Assembly (NCBI GenBank): GCA_033439685.1
Contig: JAUEDM010000004.1
Location: 930,001-994,000, forward strand
Direction: 5' to 3'
Origin: Apodospora peruviana
Taxonomy: Eukaryota; Ascomycota; Sordariomycetes; Sordariales; Lasiosphaeriaceae
Length of the DNA stretch: 64,000 nucleotides
Shown: one piece after another, positions 23,216 to 33,230 of the stretch
Position numbering within the stretch: the first letter of the stretch is position 1
Layout of the letters: each line of letters opens with the position of its first letter
The notes under the pieces: model-generated
What the model saw: only the letters and a program-made list of their open reading frames with translations
Told to the model about the DNA's origin: nothing
The model's database searches: none
Translations under genes and position numbers: made by a program

Positions 23216-23977
23216 ATATATTTGTGTGAACTTTGGTAATGGAATATGGCGCTGGCGCACTTGGGGGGTTTCTTTTTTTCTTTTTTTTTTGGAATCGGAG
23301 TTTGGGCATCTCATGTTTTTACCAGATATATAAGTTCTGGAGGTTTTGCTAAGAGGTAGTTCGATGTTATTCCTCATCCATTCCACACTTGTTCATGGAA
23401 CCGGAATACTACACAGGGCGCTCACTCGAGACCGCAATTTTTTGTTTTTGTAGATCTCCGGGAGGGTAGTCGAAAGATGCGGATTGCACTGTCCATCTTG
23501 CGAGACGGCGATGACAGCATTCGCCGGCCTCCTAAAGACGACACTATGCCAGGATTCGCTTTGCGTCTCTGTTCTTGGCCTCCTTCAAAAGGAGTTTCCA
23601 GGCGGCACCACGAGGTGACAGAGTCCGGCTTCGTCGCCCTCTTGCTCTCTTTTTCGATGTTGTCGGGAGGAAGCCGTGCTGACTGCTGAATGGTCCATTT
23701 TATAGTCGTAAGCTGACAAGGCCCCACAGAAGCACGTGCCAGATCTGCCACTGCATCCTTGGACCCGTGAGCTCTTTCAGACGAACTGAACCTGCCCCAT
23801 TCTTACCCGTCCTCAAATCTCCGCTGCAGAAACCATCACAGGATGCTTCTATAATAAAAACTTGCCGATTGCGCCGGCAGCCATGGCCAACCGGCCAGCT
23901 GCTCCTCTCTTTTCTCCACCGTCTCAGGCTGTCCGATCACCTCCCTGCTTGCCTCGCCCCGACACCCGTGACGACCG
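23216..23977. other. Intergenic, promoter side of the pantothenate synthetase gene
   Basis: 760 bp between two genes on the same strand. It holds a T-rich run near 23270, probably in the carboxypeptidase 3' UTR. No gene or RNA is recognised. Confidence 0.5.
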
Positions 23978-25240
23978 ATGATGGCAAGCTCTGGACTGCC
24001 GATGCTCCGGCACGTTGTTAGCCTCCGCCTCTGCCTCCACCCCGCCCTCCGTCCGACCACCACCACTGCAGGCGGCTTCACGAGCTGCTCTCGTGTTCTG
24101 CCCAACTTGTCGCCGTCATCGCAAAGACACCAATTGAGCCGCATCTCAACCTCCTCCCGCAACATGGCCACCTGCCGCTCGTCCTCACCATCATCCTCCC
24201 GCCTCTCCGGCCCGGAAAAGATCCCCTCTACCTCGATCCGCGTCCTGCGCACCGTCGAGTCCGTCCGCCGCTGGCGTCGCCCGCACCTCTTCGACCACCG
24301 CTCCGTCGGCCTGGTCCCCACCATGGGCGCCCTGCACGAGGGCCACATCTCGCTGATCCGCGCCGCGGCGCGCGAGAACCACCTTGTTGTCGTCTCCGTC
24401 TACGTCAACCCGGCCCAGTTCGGTGTCGCCGAGGACCTGGCCTCGTACCCGGTCACCTGGGACGCTGACACCGCGATCCTCGCGAAGCTCGACCGCGAGC
24501 TGGCCGACGACGGCGCCAACCTCGGCCGCATCAGCGCCGTCTTCGCCCCCACCACCGCCGAGATATACCCCGCCGGCTTTCCCGGTCAGGAGGTGGACAG
24601 CAAGGGCAGCTTCGTAACCATCACGCCGGTGGGCGAGGTTCTGGAGGGCGCATCCAGACCGACGTTTTTCCGAGGAGTCGCGACGGTCTGCATGAAGCTG
24701 TTCAACATTGTCCAGCCGGAGCGCGTGTATTTCGGGCAGAAGGACGTGCAGCAGACGGTGGTGATCCGCAGCATGGTGCGCGACTTCATGCTGCCGACCG
24801 AGGTGGTGGTCGGGCCGACGACGCGCGCGGCCGACGGGCTGGCGCTGAGCTCGCGGAACGTGTACCTCGGCGAGCGGAGGAGGGCGGTCGCGACGGTCCT
24901 GCACAAGGCTCTTGGTGCTGCGGAAGCGGCGTACTTGGAGCAAGGTGCGACGGATCGCGAGATGATATTGGGCGCGGCGCAAAAGGTCGCGACGGATATG
25001 CTCAACAAGCAGATGACCCTGGCCCCTGAAAAGAGGGTCAGGTTCGAGGTGGACTACATCTCGCTGGCGGATCCGACGACGATGGAGGAACTTTCGGTTG
25101 TGGACCCGGCCAGCGGGGGGATTCTGAGCGGTGCGGTGCGGATGTTGCCTGTTGAGGCGCCGCAGGAGGGTGAGGATCTTGGACACAGTGGGGGACCGGC
25201 TGTGAGGTTGATTGATAATATTATTCTACCACCGAAATGA
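23978..25240 (+). CDS. PAN6: Pantothenate synthetase (pantoate-beta-alanine ligase)
   Basis: ATP-dependent condensation of pantoate with beta-alanine, the last step to vitamin B5 and so to coenzyme A. It is a single exon of 420 aa. The catalytic HIGH-type motif is VPTMGALHEGH at about residues 113-123. It is followed by VSVYVNPAQFG, the pantoate-binding region SRPTFFRGVATVCMKLF, YFGQKDVQQ, and the KMSKS-like ALSSRNVYL. Residues 1-75 are Arg/Ser-rich without acidic residues, which suggests a mitochondrial presequence. An internal Met at 63 (MATCRSS) could start a cytosolic form. The GC content is high in the enzyme part. The family assignment is secure; the N-terminal start is less so. Confidence 0.93.
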   Translation: MMASSGLPMLRHVVSLRLCLHPALRPTTTTAGGFTSCSRVLPNLSPSSQRHQLSRISTSSRNMATCRSSSPSSSRLSGPEKIPSTSIRVLRTVESVRRWRRPHLFDHRSVGLVPTMGALHEGHISLIRAAARENHLVVVSVYVNPAQFGVAEDLASYPVTWDADTAILAKLDRELADDGANLGRISAVFAPTTAEIYPAGFPGQEVDSKGSFVTITPVGEVLEGASRPTFFRGVATVCMKLFNIVQPERVYFGQKDVQQTVVIRSMVRDFMLPTEVVVGPTTRAADGLALSSRNVYLGERRRAVATVLHKALGAAEAAYLEQGATDREMILGAAQKVATDMLNKQMTLAPEKRVRFEVDYISLADPTTMEELSVVDPASGGILSGAVRMLPVEAPQEGEDLGHSGGPAVRLIDNIILPPK

Positions 25241-25637
25241 AAGTGAACCTGAAGAAGAAAGAAAACAGAAAGAAAGGGGTCACATAGAAAGCGTCGCATG
25301 TTTTGTTTTATTACTTTGGCTCGGGGTATTGGGAATAGGGCTTAACGCTTTAACAAACGCTTAGAGTTATCCAGGTCTTGGTAAAAGGAATCTGGCTGTT
25401 TGGCCTTCACATCTTTCTAAAGCACCCTTCATCGGAATATGTGCCGCAAGACATATCACACGATTTATACCTACTCATACACAACAAATGATCGCACGCG
25501 AGGCAAAACAAATGTCATATTTACAACATTTCCCACGCAGTTAAAAAGAACCGTCATCCCAACAACAACCATCAACAACATCCATCACCTCCCCTAGTTC
25601 CACCCACCCTTTAAATCCATTCTCTCTACCAAGATGC
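25241..25637. other. Convergent 3' intergenic region
   Basis: The 3' ends of the pantothenate synthetase gene and the secreted His-1 protein gene lie here. It is AT-rich, and nothing else is seen. Confidence 0.5.
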
Positions 25638-26334
25638 TCAGTTGCCATACCACCTAGCCGACTTTCTCTTGACCTTCTCTTCCTCAGCAGCCCGCTTCGC
25701 CACCCCGCTGCCGATCACGAAATCGACACAGCTCTCGTACGTCTGCTTCGCTGCCGTTCCGAACCAGAACCACTGCAAGACGCAAGCGCCAGCGACGGAA
25801 CACGCCGACTCGAGCGTCGCCGACGCGGCAGGTAGAGTCACGCTGAAGGCGGTGTTGTTGGCCGGCAGGACGGCAAGGTTCTCGTCGGCGTAGCTGTCAA
25901 AGACGATCAGGGGTTGGCCAATGACTTGGTTCGTCTTCGTGTCGACGACGGAGACGTTGGCTGGGCCCTCGTGCGGAATCGGCAGGATGGCGGTGAAGTC
26001 GATGGTCTGGCCGAGCGCAAAAGTCTGCACGCGCGCGGCATTGTCGGCGAACAAGGCACCTCGGCAGAGGAACAAGTTGCCTTTTTTGGGGGGGAGACAA
26101 TTAGTATAAGCTGTGTGGGAAGGGGGAGAGACAGAAAAACCTACAGGCTGCTGGGGCGGGGAGCAGGTTCTCGAGAGGAATGGTTCCGTCTTGAAGCACA
26201 GCGCTCACAGCGGATTGGCCGCATGCCTTGGCCATTGCCGGTCCGCCGAGACGGGCGGGGGGACTGGTGATGTTGCCGTGGGCGGAGACCGTTGTCACTG
26301 CCACGAGGGCAGCTATGATGAATGATTTGCCCAT
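25638..26334 (-). CDS. Secreted His-1 protein, chitin-binding type-4 / LPMO-like (X325-type) family
   Basis: A small secreted protein of a fungal family related to lytic polysaccharide monooxygenases; some members bind copper without oxidising sugars. Exons 26334..26145 and 26080..25638 are joined across a 64-nt intron (GTAGGT donor, ACTAAT branch site, phase 1), giving 210 aa. A clear signal peptide (MGKSFIIAALVAVTTVSA) is followed by HGNITSPPARLGG, so the mature protein would begin with His, the copper-brace residue. Conserved features are AACNLFLCRGALFADN, PHEGPANVSVVDTKTN, and ACVLQWFWFGTAAKQTYESC. The six or more Cys suit disulfides. The C-terminus ends in a basic KRKSARWYGN tail, without a clear GPI signal. 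Catalytic activity is not established. Confidence 0.82.
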
Positions 26335-27334
26335 TGTGATGTGAAGTAGAAACGAATCGATCTCGCAGACGCAAAAATAAATTACAGAAGAATAAAACGA
26401 GTGACCGGCACTGAGCAAGAATGAGAAGAAGAAGGAATGACTGACGAACAGAGAATGGTTGGAAAGAGAAGAGAAGAAACAACAATACGGACGGAGATCA
26501 AAAGTCTGGGCAGATGGTTCATTTTGTTGTGTAATTGATTTCTCTCCTTCACTGACCACGAGCCCTATCCTTACCCCTAGATCCGCTTCTTTTTGGAATT
26601 CGCAACTGTAGACGAGGCCAAGGCCTGGCGCTTTGGCCAGGCGATGCCGCTGTCAATTGTGGTCATGGCAATGATATCCGAAGTATTGCGAAACGTTCCA
26701 GGTAAGAGATACTTGGCGTTCTTGTCCACGCCCACCACCAGACCCAGGTAGATCTGGACTTTTGATGCATGACCGGTTTGAGCGATCGCCGCCCGGGGTT
26801 AGAGCGCCACAACCATCCGAAAGCGAAAAGCAGCTTGCAGAGCCGCCTCCCCGTGCTCACTCCCCAACAAGAGCCTCTCTCCCAGATGAATTGGGTGAAA
26901 CCGTCGAGACGGTAAAATGCCAAGGAGATTTATGCCAAGGCCGCACATCCGGTCAAAGCTCTTTAGCAAGCTGCTTTTCTCGGATCGTGAGACTTAAAGC
27001 TGGCATCTTGATTTGATGCCAGTTTCCGAGTGGAATGGACCGAAATGCAGGAAATATGCCTCAGAGTAATGGACGCAATCGCATCCTTGGGTTTTGGTAC
27101 ATTCTGGACTCTCAAGTCAGCGATATCTGTGCAGACATTACATCCAGAGTAAGATGCCGCCCTACCCTCCATGGGATTCCGTCAACCCGAAACCGGGTGT
27201 GGAGTCCGCACGTCTGTCCGCCTGCCACAGGAGCGTGTGTCGCAACATGAGCGCGGGTCACCACATGTTACTGTACTGTATGCTGTGCGCATAACCAATC
27301 ACAGAAAATCCTCTGCATTTGTCACAGTGCCCTC
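26335..27334. other. Intergenic stretch
   Basis: One kb between the secreted His-1 protein promoter side and the 3' end of POP4. Open frames here are short and overlap on both strands. No gene is supported. Confidence 0.45.
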
Positions 27335-28096
27335 TCATAGCTTCTTTGAGAAGTGCGCCCTGAACTTCTTGGACGCGCGATCGGCTGATCGGAACCGAAA
27401 CTGCTCCCCATGGATCTCGAACGCCATGCTCGGCGGTGGATCATGGGTGTCGCTCTCCTTGGCAACAGCCCTGTCCGTTTCCTGGTTCTCCGTGATCCCA
27501 TCTGGTTTTGTCGTCGTCGTCGTCGTTACTGCCGGCTGTGCGGGCACCTGGAGCCGGAACACCGTGCCTTCCTTGGGCACAAGCTTTAGGTGATTCTTCG
27601 GCGTGATGATCTCAAACGCGAACCTCGAGTCCTTAACCACGATGCCTTTGATCCCGACGCGGCTGACGCAGCCGCTCCGGACGACCTCCACCTCGCCGCC
27701 GTGAAAGTCGGCGCTGCAGAGCTTGGCCGCCGCGCCCTCGCCCCCGGTGTAGATCTCGGGGCCCAAAAGCTCACGGATGTACCCCAGCCAGAGGTTGTGC
27801 AGCGGCACGAACAGCGCGTACTTCTGGCCCTCGCGGGGTATGTCGTAGAGGCCGAGTTTCCGTCGCTGCGCTGCTGACAGCGGTTTCGGTTTGAGCGCCT
27901 TCTTGCGCGCTTGTGTTTTCTTTTGCTGCGCTCGTCGCCGTGCTGCGCGTGCGTCGGACCGTGGAGGGGAGGAAGGTGCCAGGAAGAGCGGCCGCTGCTG
28001 GACTTTCTCGGTGAAGATGCGATTCGCTTCGTCGGGTTCGTGAGCCCGCGTTAGGAGAACGGCCGCTATCGACTGTTCTTTTCTTTTCGAATCCAT
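27335..28096 (-). CDS. POP4: RNase P/MRP protein subunit POP4 (Rpp29)
   Basis: A subunit of RNase P and RNase MRP, which mature tRNA 5' ends and cut pre-rRNA in the nucleus. It is a single exon of 253 aa, with the start at the ATG of MDSKRKEQSIAAVLL; the longer open frame upstream begins with a non-ATG codon. The N-terminal half is basic (ARRRAQQKKTQARKKALK). The Sm-like UPF0086 fold runs from about KYALFVPLHNLWLGYI through DFHGGEVEVVRSGC, VGIKGIVVKDSRFAFEI and KEGTVFRLQVP. A Thr-rich insert and an extra C-terminal stretch are fungal features. It shares an upstream region with the divergent acyltransferase gene. Confidence 0.92.
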   Translation of the reverse strand: MDSKRKEQSIAAVLLTRAHEPDEANRIFTEKVQQRPLFLAPSSPPRSDARAARRRAQQKKTQARKKALKPKPLSAAQRRKLGLYDIPREGQKYALFVPLHNLWLGYIRELLGPEIYTGGEGAAAKLCSADFHGGEVEVVRSGCVSRVGIKGIVVKDSRFAFEIITPKNHLKLVPKEGTVFRLQVPAQPAVTTTTTTKPDGITENQETDRAVAKESDTHDPPPSMAFEIHGEQFRFRSADRASKKFRAHFSKKL

Positions 28097-28703
28097 ATTC
28101 GTCTGCAGCTGTGGTGAAGTTGAAGTATTCCCATGCGTGTATGGTGACACCGGAATTACGTACGCGCAGAGCTTTCAATCGTGAACTTCCCCAATTGGGG
28201 AGGAATTCCAAGCTTCAAAACTTTGACGGCTGCGTTGAGTGCAATCAGTGGAGCATGTGCTGTGGCTTGCACCTAAAGCACAGCAGCAGCGCCACTATCC
28301 GTAGTCGGGACAGGCTGGCGAACCTCGGCTCCTTCACCCCGCTGAAACCCCGTGGGGTTGGAGCTCTGCAGGATGCACGTCATTGGACAGCCCCGGCATT
28401 TTCCACGCCAAGCCCACATCGGAAAGCGTCGCCTCACGAGGAAAGGCCGACGCATTGCAACCTCGATGGCCCGATTTCTTGTTCTCGGGGACCAGTTCTG
28501 GAACAAAAGATGAACGATTTCCCTCACCGAGTTCAGAGTGCGTTCCACAGCCACATGCCACGCGATAGAATCCGTCTCGTCCATATATAACAGGTCAATT
28601 GGTAGCCCGGAGGACAACGTTGGCTTCCACTGTTAGATCCTCGAATACAATTACCGCCGCCGTTGACATCCTCGAACGAAGCTATCCCCGCCGCGAACGA
28701 GCC
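28097..28703. promoter_or_regulatory. Divergent promoter region (POP4 / acyltransferase)
   Basis: 600 bp between divergent genes. No individual sites can be assigned from sequence alone. Confidence 0.5.
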
Positions 28704-31478
28704 ATGGCTGACAACCGCCCGCCAGCGCCCGACTCGGCGCCAGACCTGCGCATCTTGGGCGATGAGATTACACTTCAGCCGAGTGGGTTCATGGAGCCTC
28801 CTAGGGAGGGAAAAGAGGAGGCATTGATGAAGAACATGGCCCGCTTTCGCTCCGAGCCTTTGCAGTACGTTTGTGTTCCCTCCAGTCCACTGTCTTGGAA
28901 TAGTCACCTTGAGTTATCACTCTGCCAACCACTGTTACCTTGTTTTTCTCGCCCACGATGATCTCTGAACTCCTCCTTCGGTCATTTCGTTCGTGCCATC
29001 AACTGATGAAACCTTGTCCAGGTTCCTCCGCGAGGTATCGCTCTACGTCTCGGGCACCGGCTGGCGCGCCTACGACGATGTCATAGGCCAACCGATCTTC
29101 TACTCGGGCTTCTCCGAACACATTAAGACTCAAGTCATGTCGGCGCCCCTCCTCCAGACCAAGATATCGGAGCTGGCGGAAATGCGCGTAAGAGTGGAGG
29201 AAAAGGAGGGCTTGCTCAACAAGGACGACAAGGACTTTCAGATGAAGCGCGCTCAGCGCCGCGCTAATCTTGTCCAAAGTCTGCAGGATGTCGCCGAGGA
29301 CCTCACGGACAACATGATCTGCAAGTTTGAGAACAAGACGTTCATCCGGGGCGCATATTACGTCGTGACCCAGCTGCTGCTGAGGGCGTACCACCAGGGT
29401 ATCCACGTCTCTAGCGAGGAGGTGCTGCGATTGCGGGCGGTGGCTGAGGAGGCGGCGAGGAAGAAGCAGAGCATTATTTTCCTGCCATGTCATCGCTCAC
29501 ACGTTGACTATGTCTCGCTGCAGCTGCTCACCTACCGACTAGGATTGGCACTGCCCGTCGTTGTGGCAGGCGACAATTTGAACTTTCCACTTGTGGGAAG
29601 TTTCTTGCAGCACGCTGGTATGTTTACTCCAAAAGCGTTCGCTAGACCACGTGCTAACATTCCATCAAAGGAGCCATGTATATCCGCAGATCATTCGGTG
29701 ATGACCAGCTGTACACCACTCTTGTCCAGGCATACATCGATGCCTTGCTCCAAGGAGGCTACAACCTGGAGTGCTTTATCGAGGGAGGGCGGTCACGAAC
29801 AGGTAAGCTTCTGCCTCCAAAGTTCGGCATCTTGAGCTTTGTGTTGGATAGCCTTCTCTCCGGCCGGGTCGAGGACGCCATCATCTGCCCAGTAAGCACG
29901 CAGTACGACAAGGTTGTCGAAACCGAAGGCTACGTCACCGAGCTACTGGGCGTGCCCAAAAAGAAGGAGAACCTCGCCGATTTTCTGTCGGGCGGATCCA
30001 GTGTGCTGTCATTGCGTCTCGGCCGCGTCGACGTGCGCTTCCACGAGCCATGGAGTCTGCGCGGCTTCATCGATCAGCAGATCTCACGGCTCTCCAAAGT
30101 GCCCTCGGCCATCAACATCGACTGGCGGGACACCAGAAACACCATGGTGCGGCAGAAGCTGCTGCGCACGTTGGGGTATAAGGTCCTCGCCGACATCAAT
30201 GATGTTTCGGTGGTGATGCCCACCGCGCTGATTGGCACAGTCCTCCTCACGCTCCGCGGCCGCGGCGTCGGCAGGACCGAGCTTGTCCGCCGAGTGGAAT
30301 GGCTCACCGCTCGGGTGCGCGCCAAGGGTGGGCGCGTGGCACACTTTGGCAACGCGCCCTTGTCGGACGTGATCGAGCGCGGACTGGACGTCCTGGGTAA
30401 AGATCTCGTGGGCGTCGTCAACGGGCTGGCGGAACCGACATACTACGCGGTCGACAGGTTCCAGCTGTCATTCTACAGGAACATGACCATCCACCTGTTT
30501 ATATCGGAAGCGCTTGTCGCCGCGGCGCTGTACACGCACGTCAAGCGCGGCGGCGGACCGTCGATCCAGGATATTCCGTACAGAGATCTTCACGACCAGG
30601 TGCTGTTCCTGTCGTCGCTGTTCCGCGGGGAGTTTATCTATTCGGGCGAAGGCCTAGCGGTGAACTTGGAGAGGACGCTGGCTGGCCTCGAGGCGGATAA
30701 CATCATTCATGTTGAGAAGGACGAGGAGGGAAATATTACGAAAGTTGGGCTGTCGGACGCCGAGAGGTCTGCCGGCAGGGAGAATTACGATTTTTACTGT
30801 TTCTTGATCTGGCCGTTTATCGAGTCGAGCTGGCTCGCGGCCGTGTCATTGATGGGCCTTGTTCCGCCGCTCGGGCAGCGGGACGATATTTGGTTGCAAG
30901 TGTCCAAGACGCAGGAGAGTGCGCAGCTTGTAAGTTTTTCTGTCGGTTTTCTTGACCGTGATTTTCAGCTTTTTCTAACTTTTAAATCTTGCTAGCTTGG
31001 CAAAACATTGTACCACCAGGGGGACCTGAGTTACTTTGAGGCGGTCAACAAGGAGACTCTCAAGAACTCGTACCAGCGTTTTGAGGAAGAAGGAATTATT
31101 CAAGTGGTCAAGTCCAAGGACACCAAGATCCCGCCACGGCTGCGCGTCGCGCCCGAGTGGCAACCGCGGCGGGACGAGACGACGGGCCAGCTGATCGCCT
31201 CTGGCCGGTTGTGGGACTTTACAGAGAAGATCGCGTCGAGCCGGCGCGAGGGCAAGAATCGGAGAGACGGCGCGACGGTTAGCACGCGTGTGGTGAAGCT
31301 GACGGACGAACTGGGGCAGAAGCTGTTTGAGGAGGCGGTCAGAGGGGAGAAGGAGAGGAGTAAGAAGGGCGGGAAAAGCGCGCCAGCGACGCTAAGCTCT
31401 GAGGACGCGAGGAGTTTGAGTAGGAGTGAGAAGGAGAAGAAAAGGAGACGGACGTTGGAGGGGAGGGCGCACTTATGA
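28704..31478 (+). CDS. Glycerol-3-phosphate acyltransferase, PlsB/GNPAT-like
   Basis: Acylates the sn-1 hydroxyl of glycerol 3-phosphate (or dihydroxyacetone phosphate) to start phospholipid synthesis. Four exons: 28704..28864, 29022..29617, 29671..30929 and 30996..31478; introns are 157, 53 and 66 nt and the frame closes at 832 aa. All four acyltransferase blocks are visible: LPCHRSHVDYVSL (HX4D), AGAMYIRRSFGDD (formed by the second splice), FIEGGRSRTGK, and ICPVSTQYDKVVE. This is the PlsB/GPAM/GNPAT type rather than the Sct1/Gpt2 type of yeast. The C-terminal region FLIWPFIESSWLAAVSLMGL is hydrophobic and could insert in a membrane; mitochondrial or peroxisomal location is possible. It ends in a Lys/Arg/Glu-rich tail. 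The start is the first ATG in frame. Confidence 0.9.
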
Positions 31479-31765
31479 TACCACGACGTATGCCTTGAAT
31501 ATAGTAGGCTGGGGAGGGGAGTGGACTGTGGCGGTATTATCCTTTACGAAAAGTACCAGTATTGTTATGCTCATTAGGTTCATGATTTGTCTAGTACAAT
31601 AGAAAGGTGGTGGTCCCACGATCAGGAGCTTCATAGTTCTCGTTGTGTTTGTTTGCATTGGTCGGCAAAGAGCATAACTACCGTAGGCCCACAAGGGATA
31701 ATACAAGTAGATATATAAATGTATAACACTGACTTGATGTGTATTGTTGATAAATGGTTGTCTAA

Positions 31766-33230
31766 TCAGAACACATCCCACAAGCTGACCTTGCAATCTT
31801 TGCTCCCGGCCGCCAACCAATGCGCCGACCGCGCCTCGCGGATGCGCTTCTCCCGCACGGTGAGCTCGACGACCTTTGGTATCGACGTCATACTCTTCCC
31901 ATCGTCGTCTTCTTGGCTCTGCGACTGATGCCCTTCCGGTACAGTTGCTGTTGTTGCGGTGTCTCCTTTTTGGCCATTTTTGCCCACATCCACCTCGACC
32001 TCGGCAAAGGCGATTGCGTAGCAGCCTACCTGGTGCCACTTGAGCACAGCGACCTCCTTGAGCGTCTTGGCCGAATATACGCGGACCTTGGAGTCCCAGC
32101 CGGCGGTGGCGAATATGCGGCCGTCGGAACGGATCCGGAGGCCCTGCTGACCGGAGTGTTTTGTGTTGACGGTCTTCAGGGGCTCGGTGAGGGCGACATT
32201 TGTTGATGTTTTTGTGGAGGTGGTAGATATGGGGGTTTTGTTCAGGGAGGTGGATAGTAATGATGGGGGGTTTGTTCTAGTGTCTGCTGTTTGGGGATTG
32301 GATTCATGTTCAGGAGCGCTGCTGTCTGATTGTTGTTTTCTGGGAAGAGGAGGAGCAGGCAACGGGTGCTTGGCGAGGATGGCGTCCGCACTGGAGGTGA
32401 TGAAAAAGTCCTTGCTGGGGGATATGTCTAGTGACAAGATAGGCTGAGAATGCGATTTCGCTTGATACTTGACCTTCCACTCGGTCGTCTCGGGGTCAAA
32501 ATGAGCCACGATTGTTAAACCGTTTTCGTACCCGGCAACCAAGGTGAGACATAGACCTTGCGTTAATATTGACAGGACCATAACCATTCCGTTCTTGTCT
32601 CCGAGTTTGACAGTGTGCTGACGCGCTTGTGATGGGAGGTGGAATATGTCAATCTGCTTGGTGTGGTCAATAACACGGCAAGTGTAAGAAGTGATTGGCG
32701 ATGATGGGCACTCACGGCTTCAGAGGCGAGGGTATTGGGCACGGCTATCAGTATTTCGTCTCGGGAGATGGCGCAATGGGCGAAGGAGCAAAAATTCATA
32801 GTGTTGACCTCCAACATGTGCAAGATCCAAGGCTGAGGTCGTGGCTCTGTTGATGGATCCAGGGGCAAGACAGTGCTCATCTGGGTCTCGTCTTCACCGT
32901 CGAGCTTCCATACGATGAGCTTGTTATCTCTTCCATGTCTACGTATAACGTTTGCTCAGTCTTGGCTATTTAAAAGTAGTTAGAGAAGAGATGACCGGCC
33001 TACGTGATGACCCTATCGGCGCCCCAGCCAGTTATTCCCAGGATGGCATTTGTGTGAGCTTGCCAGACAGCCCTCGGCCTCATTACGGTGAGGTCCCAGG
33101 CTATTACGAAGCCGTCGGCGTCGCCGGTCATGAGCCGCTCATTGCGGCTCACGAAGGCAGTGGCATGCACCTGGGCCTTGTGGCCGCGCAGGACAGACTT
33201 GGGCTGCGCAGGCTTGGCCTCGGTGGCCAT
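31766..33230 (-). CDS. ASA1: ASTRA-associated protein ASA1 (WD40 repeats)
   Basis: A WD40 propeller subunit of the ASTRA/TTT chaperone complex that matures PIKK kinases such as Tra1 and TOR (family knowledge). Exons 33230..33004, 32938..32716 and 32653..31766 give 445 aa; introns are 65 nt (phase 2) and 62 nt (phase 0). The N-terminal blade reads SVLRGHKAQVHATAF and GDADGFVIAWDL. After splicing comes HGRDNKLIVWKLDGED. Later blades are ILSLDISPSKDFFITSSAD, LRIRSDGRIFATAGWDSK, and the terminal WLAAGSKDCKVSLWDVF, which is typical of ASA1. A Ser/Thr-rich insert interrupts one blade. The 3' end is about 290 bp from the convergent acyltransferase. Confidence 0.9.
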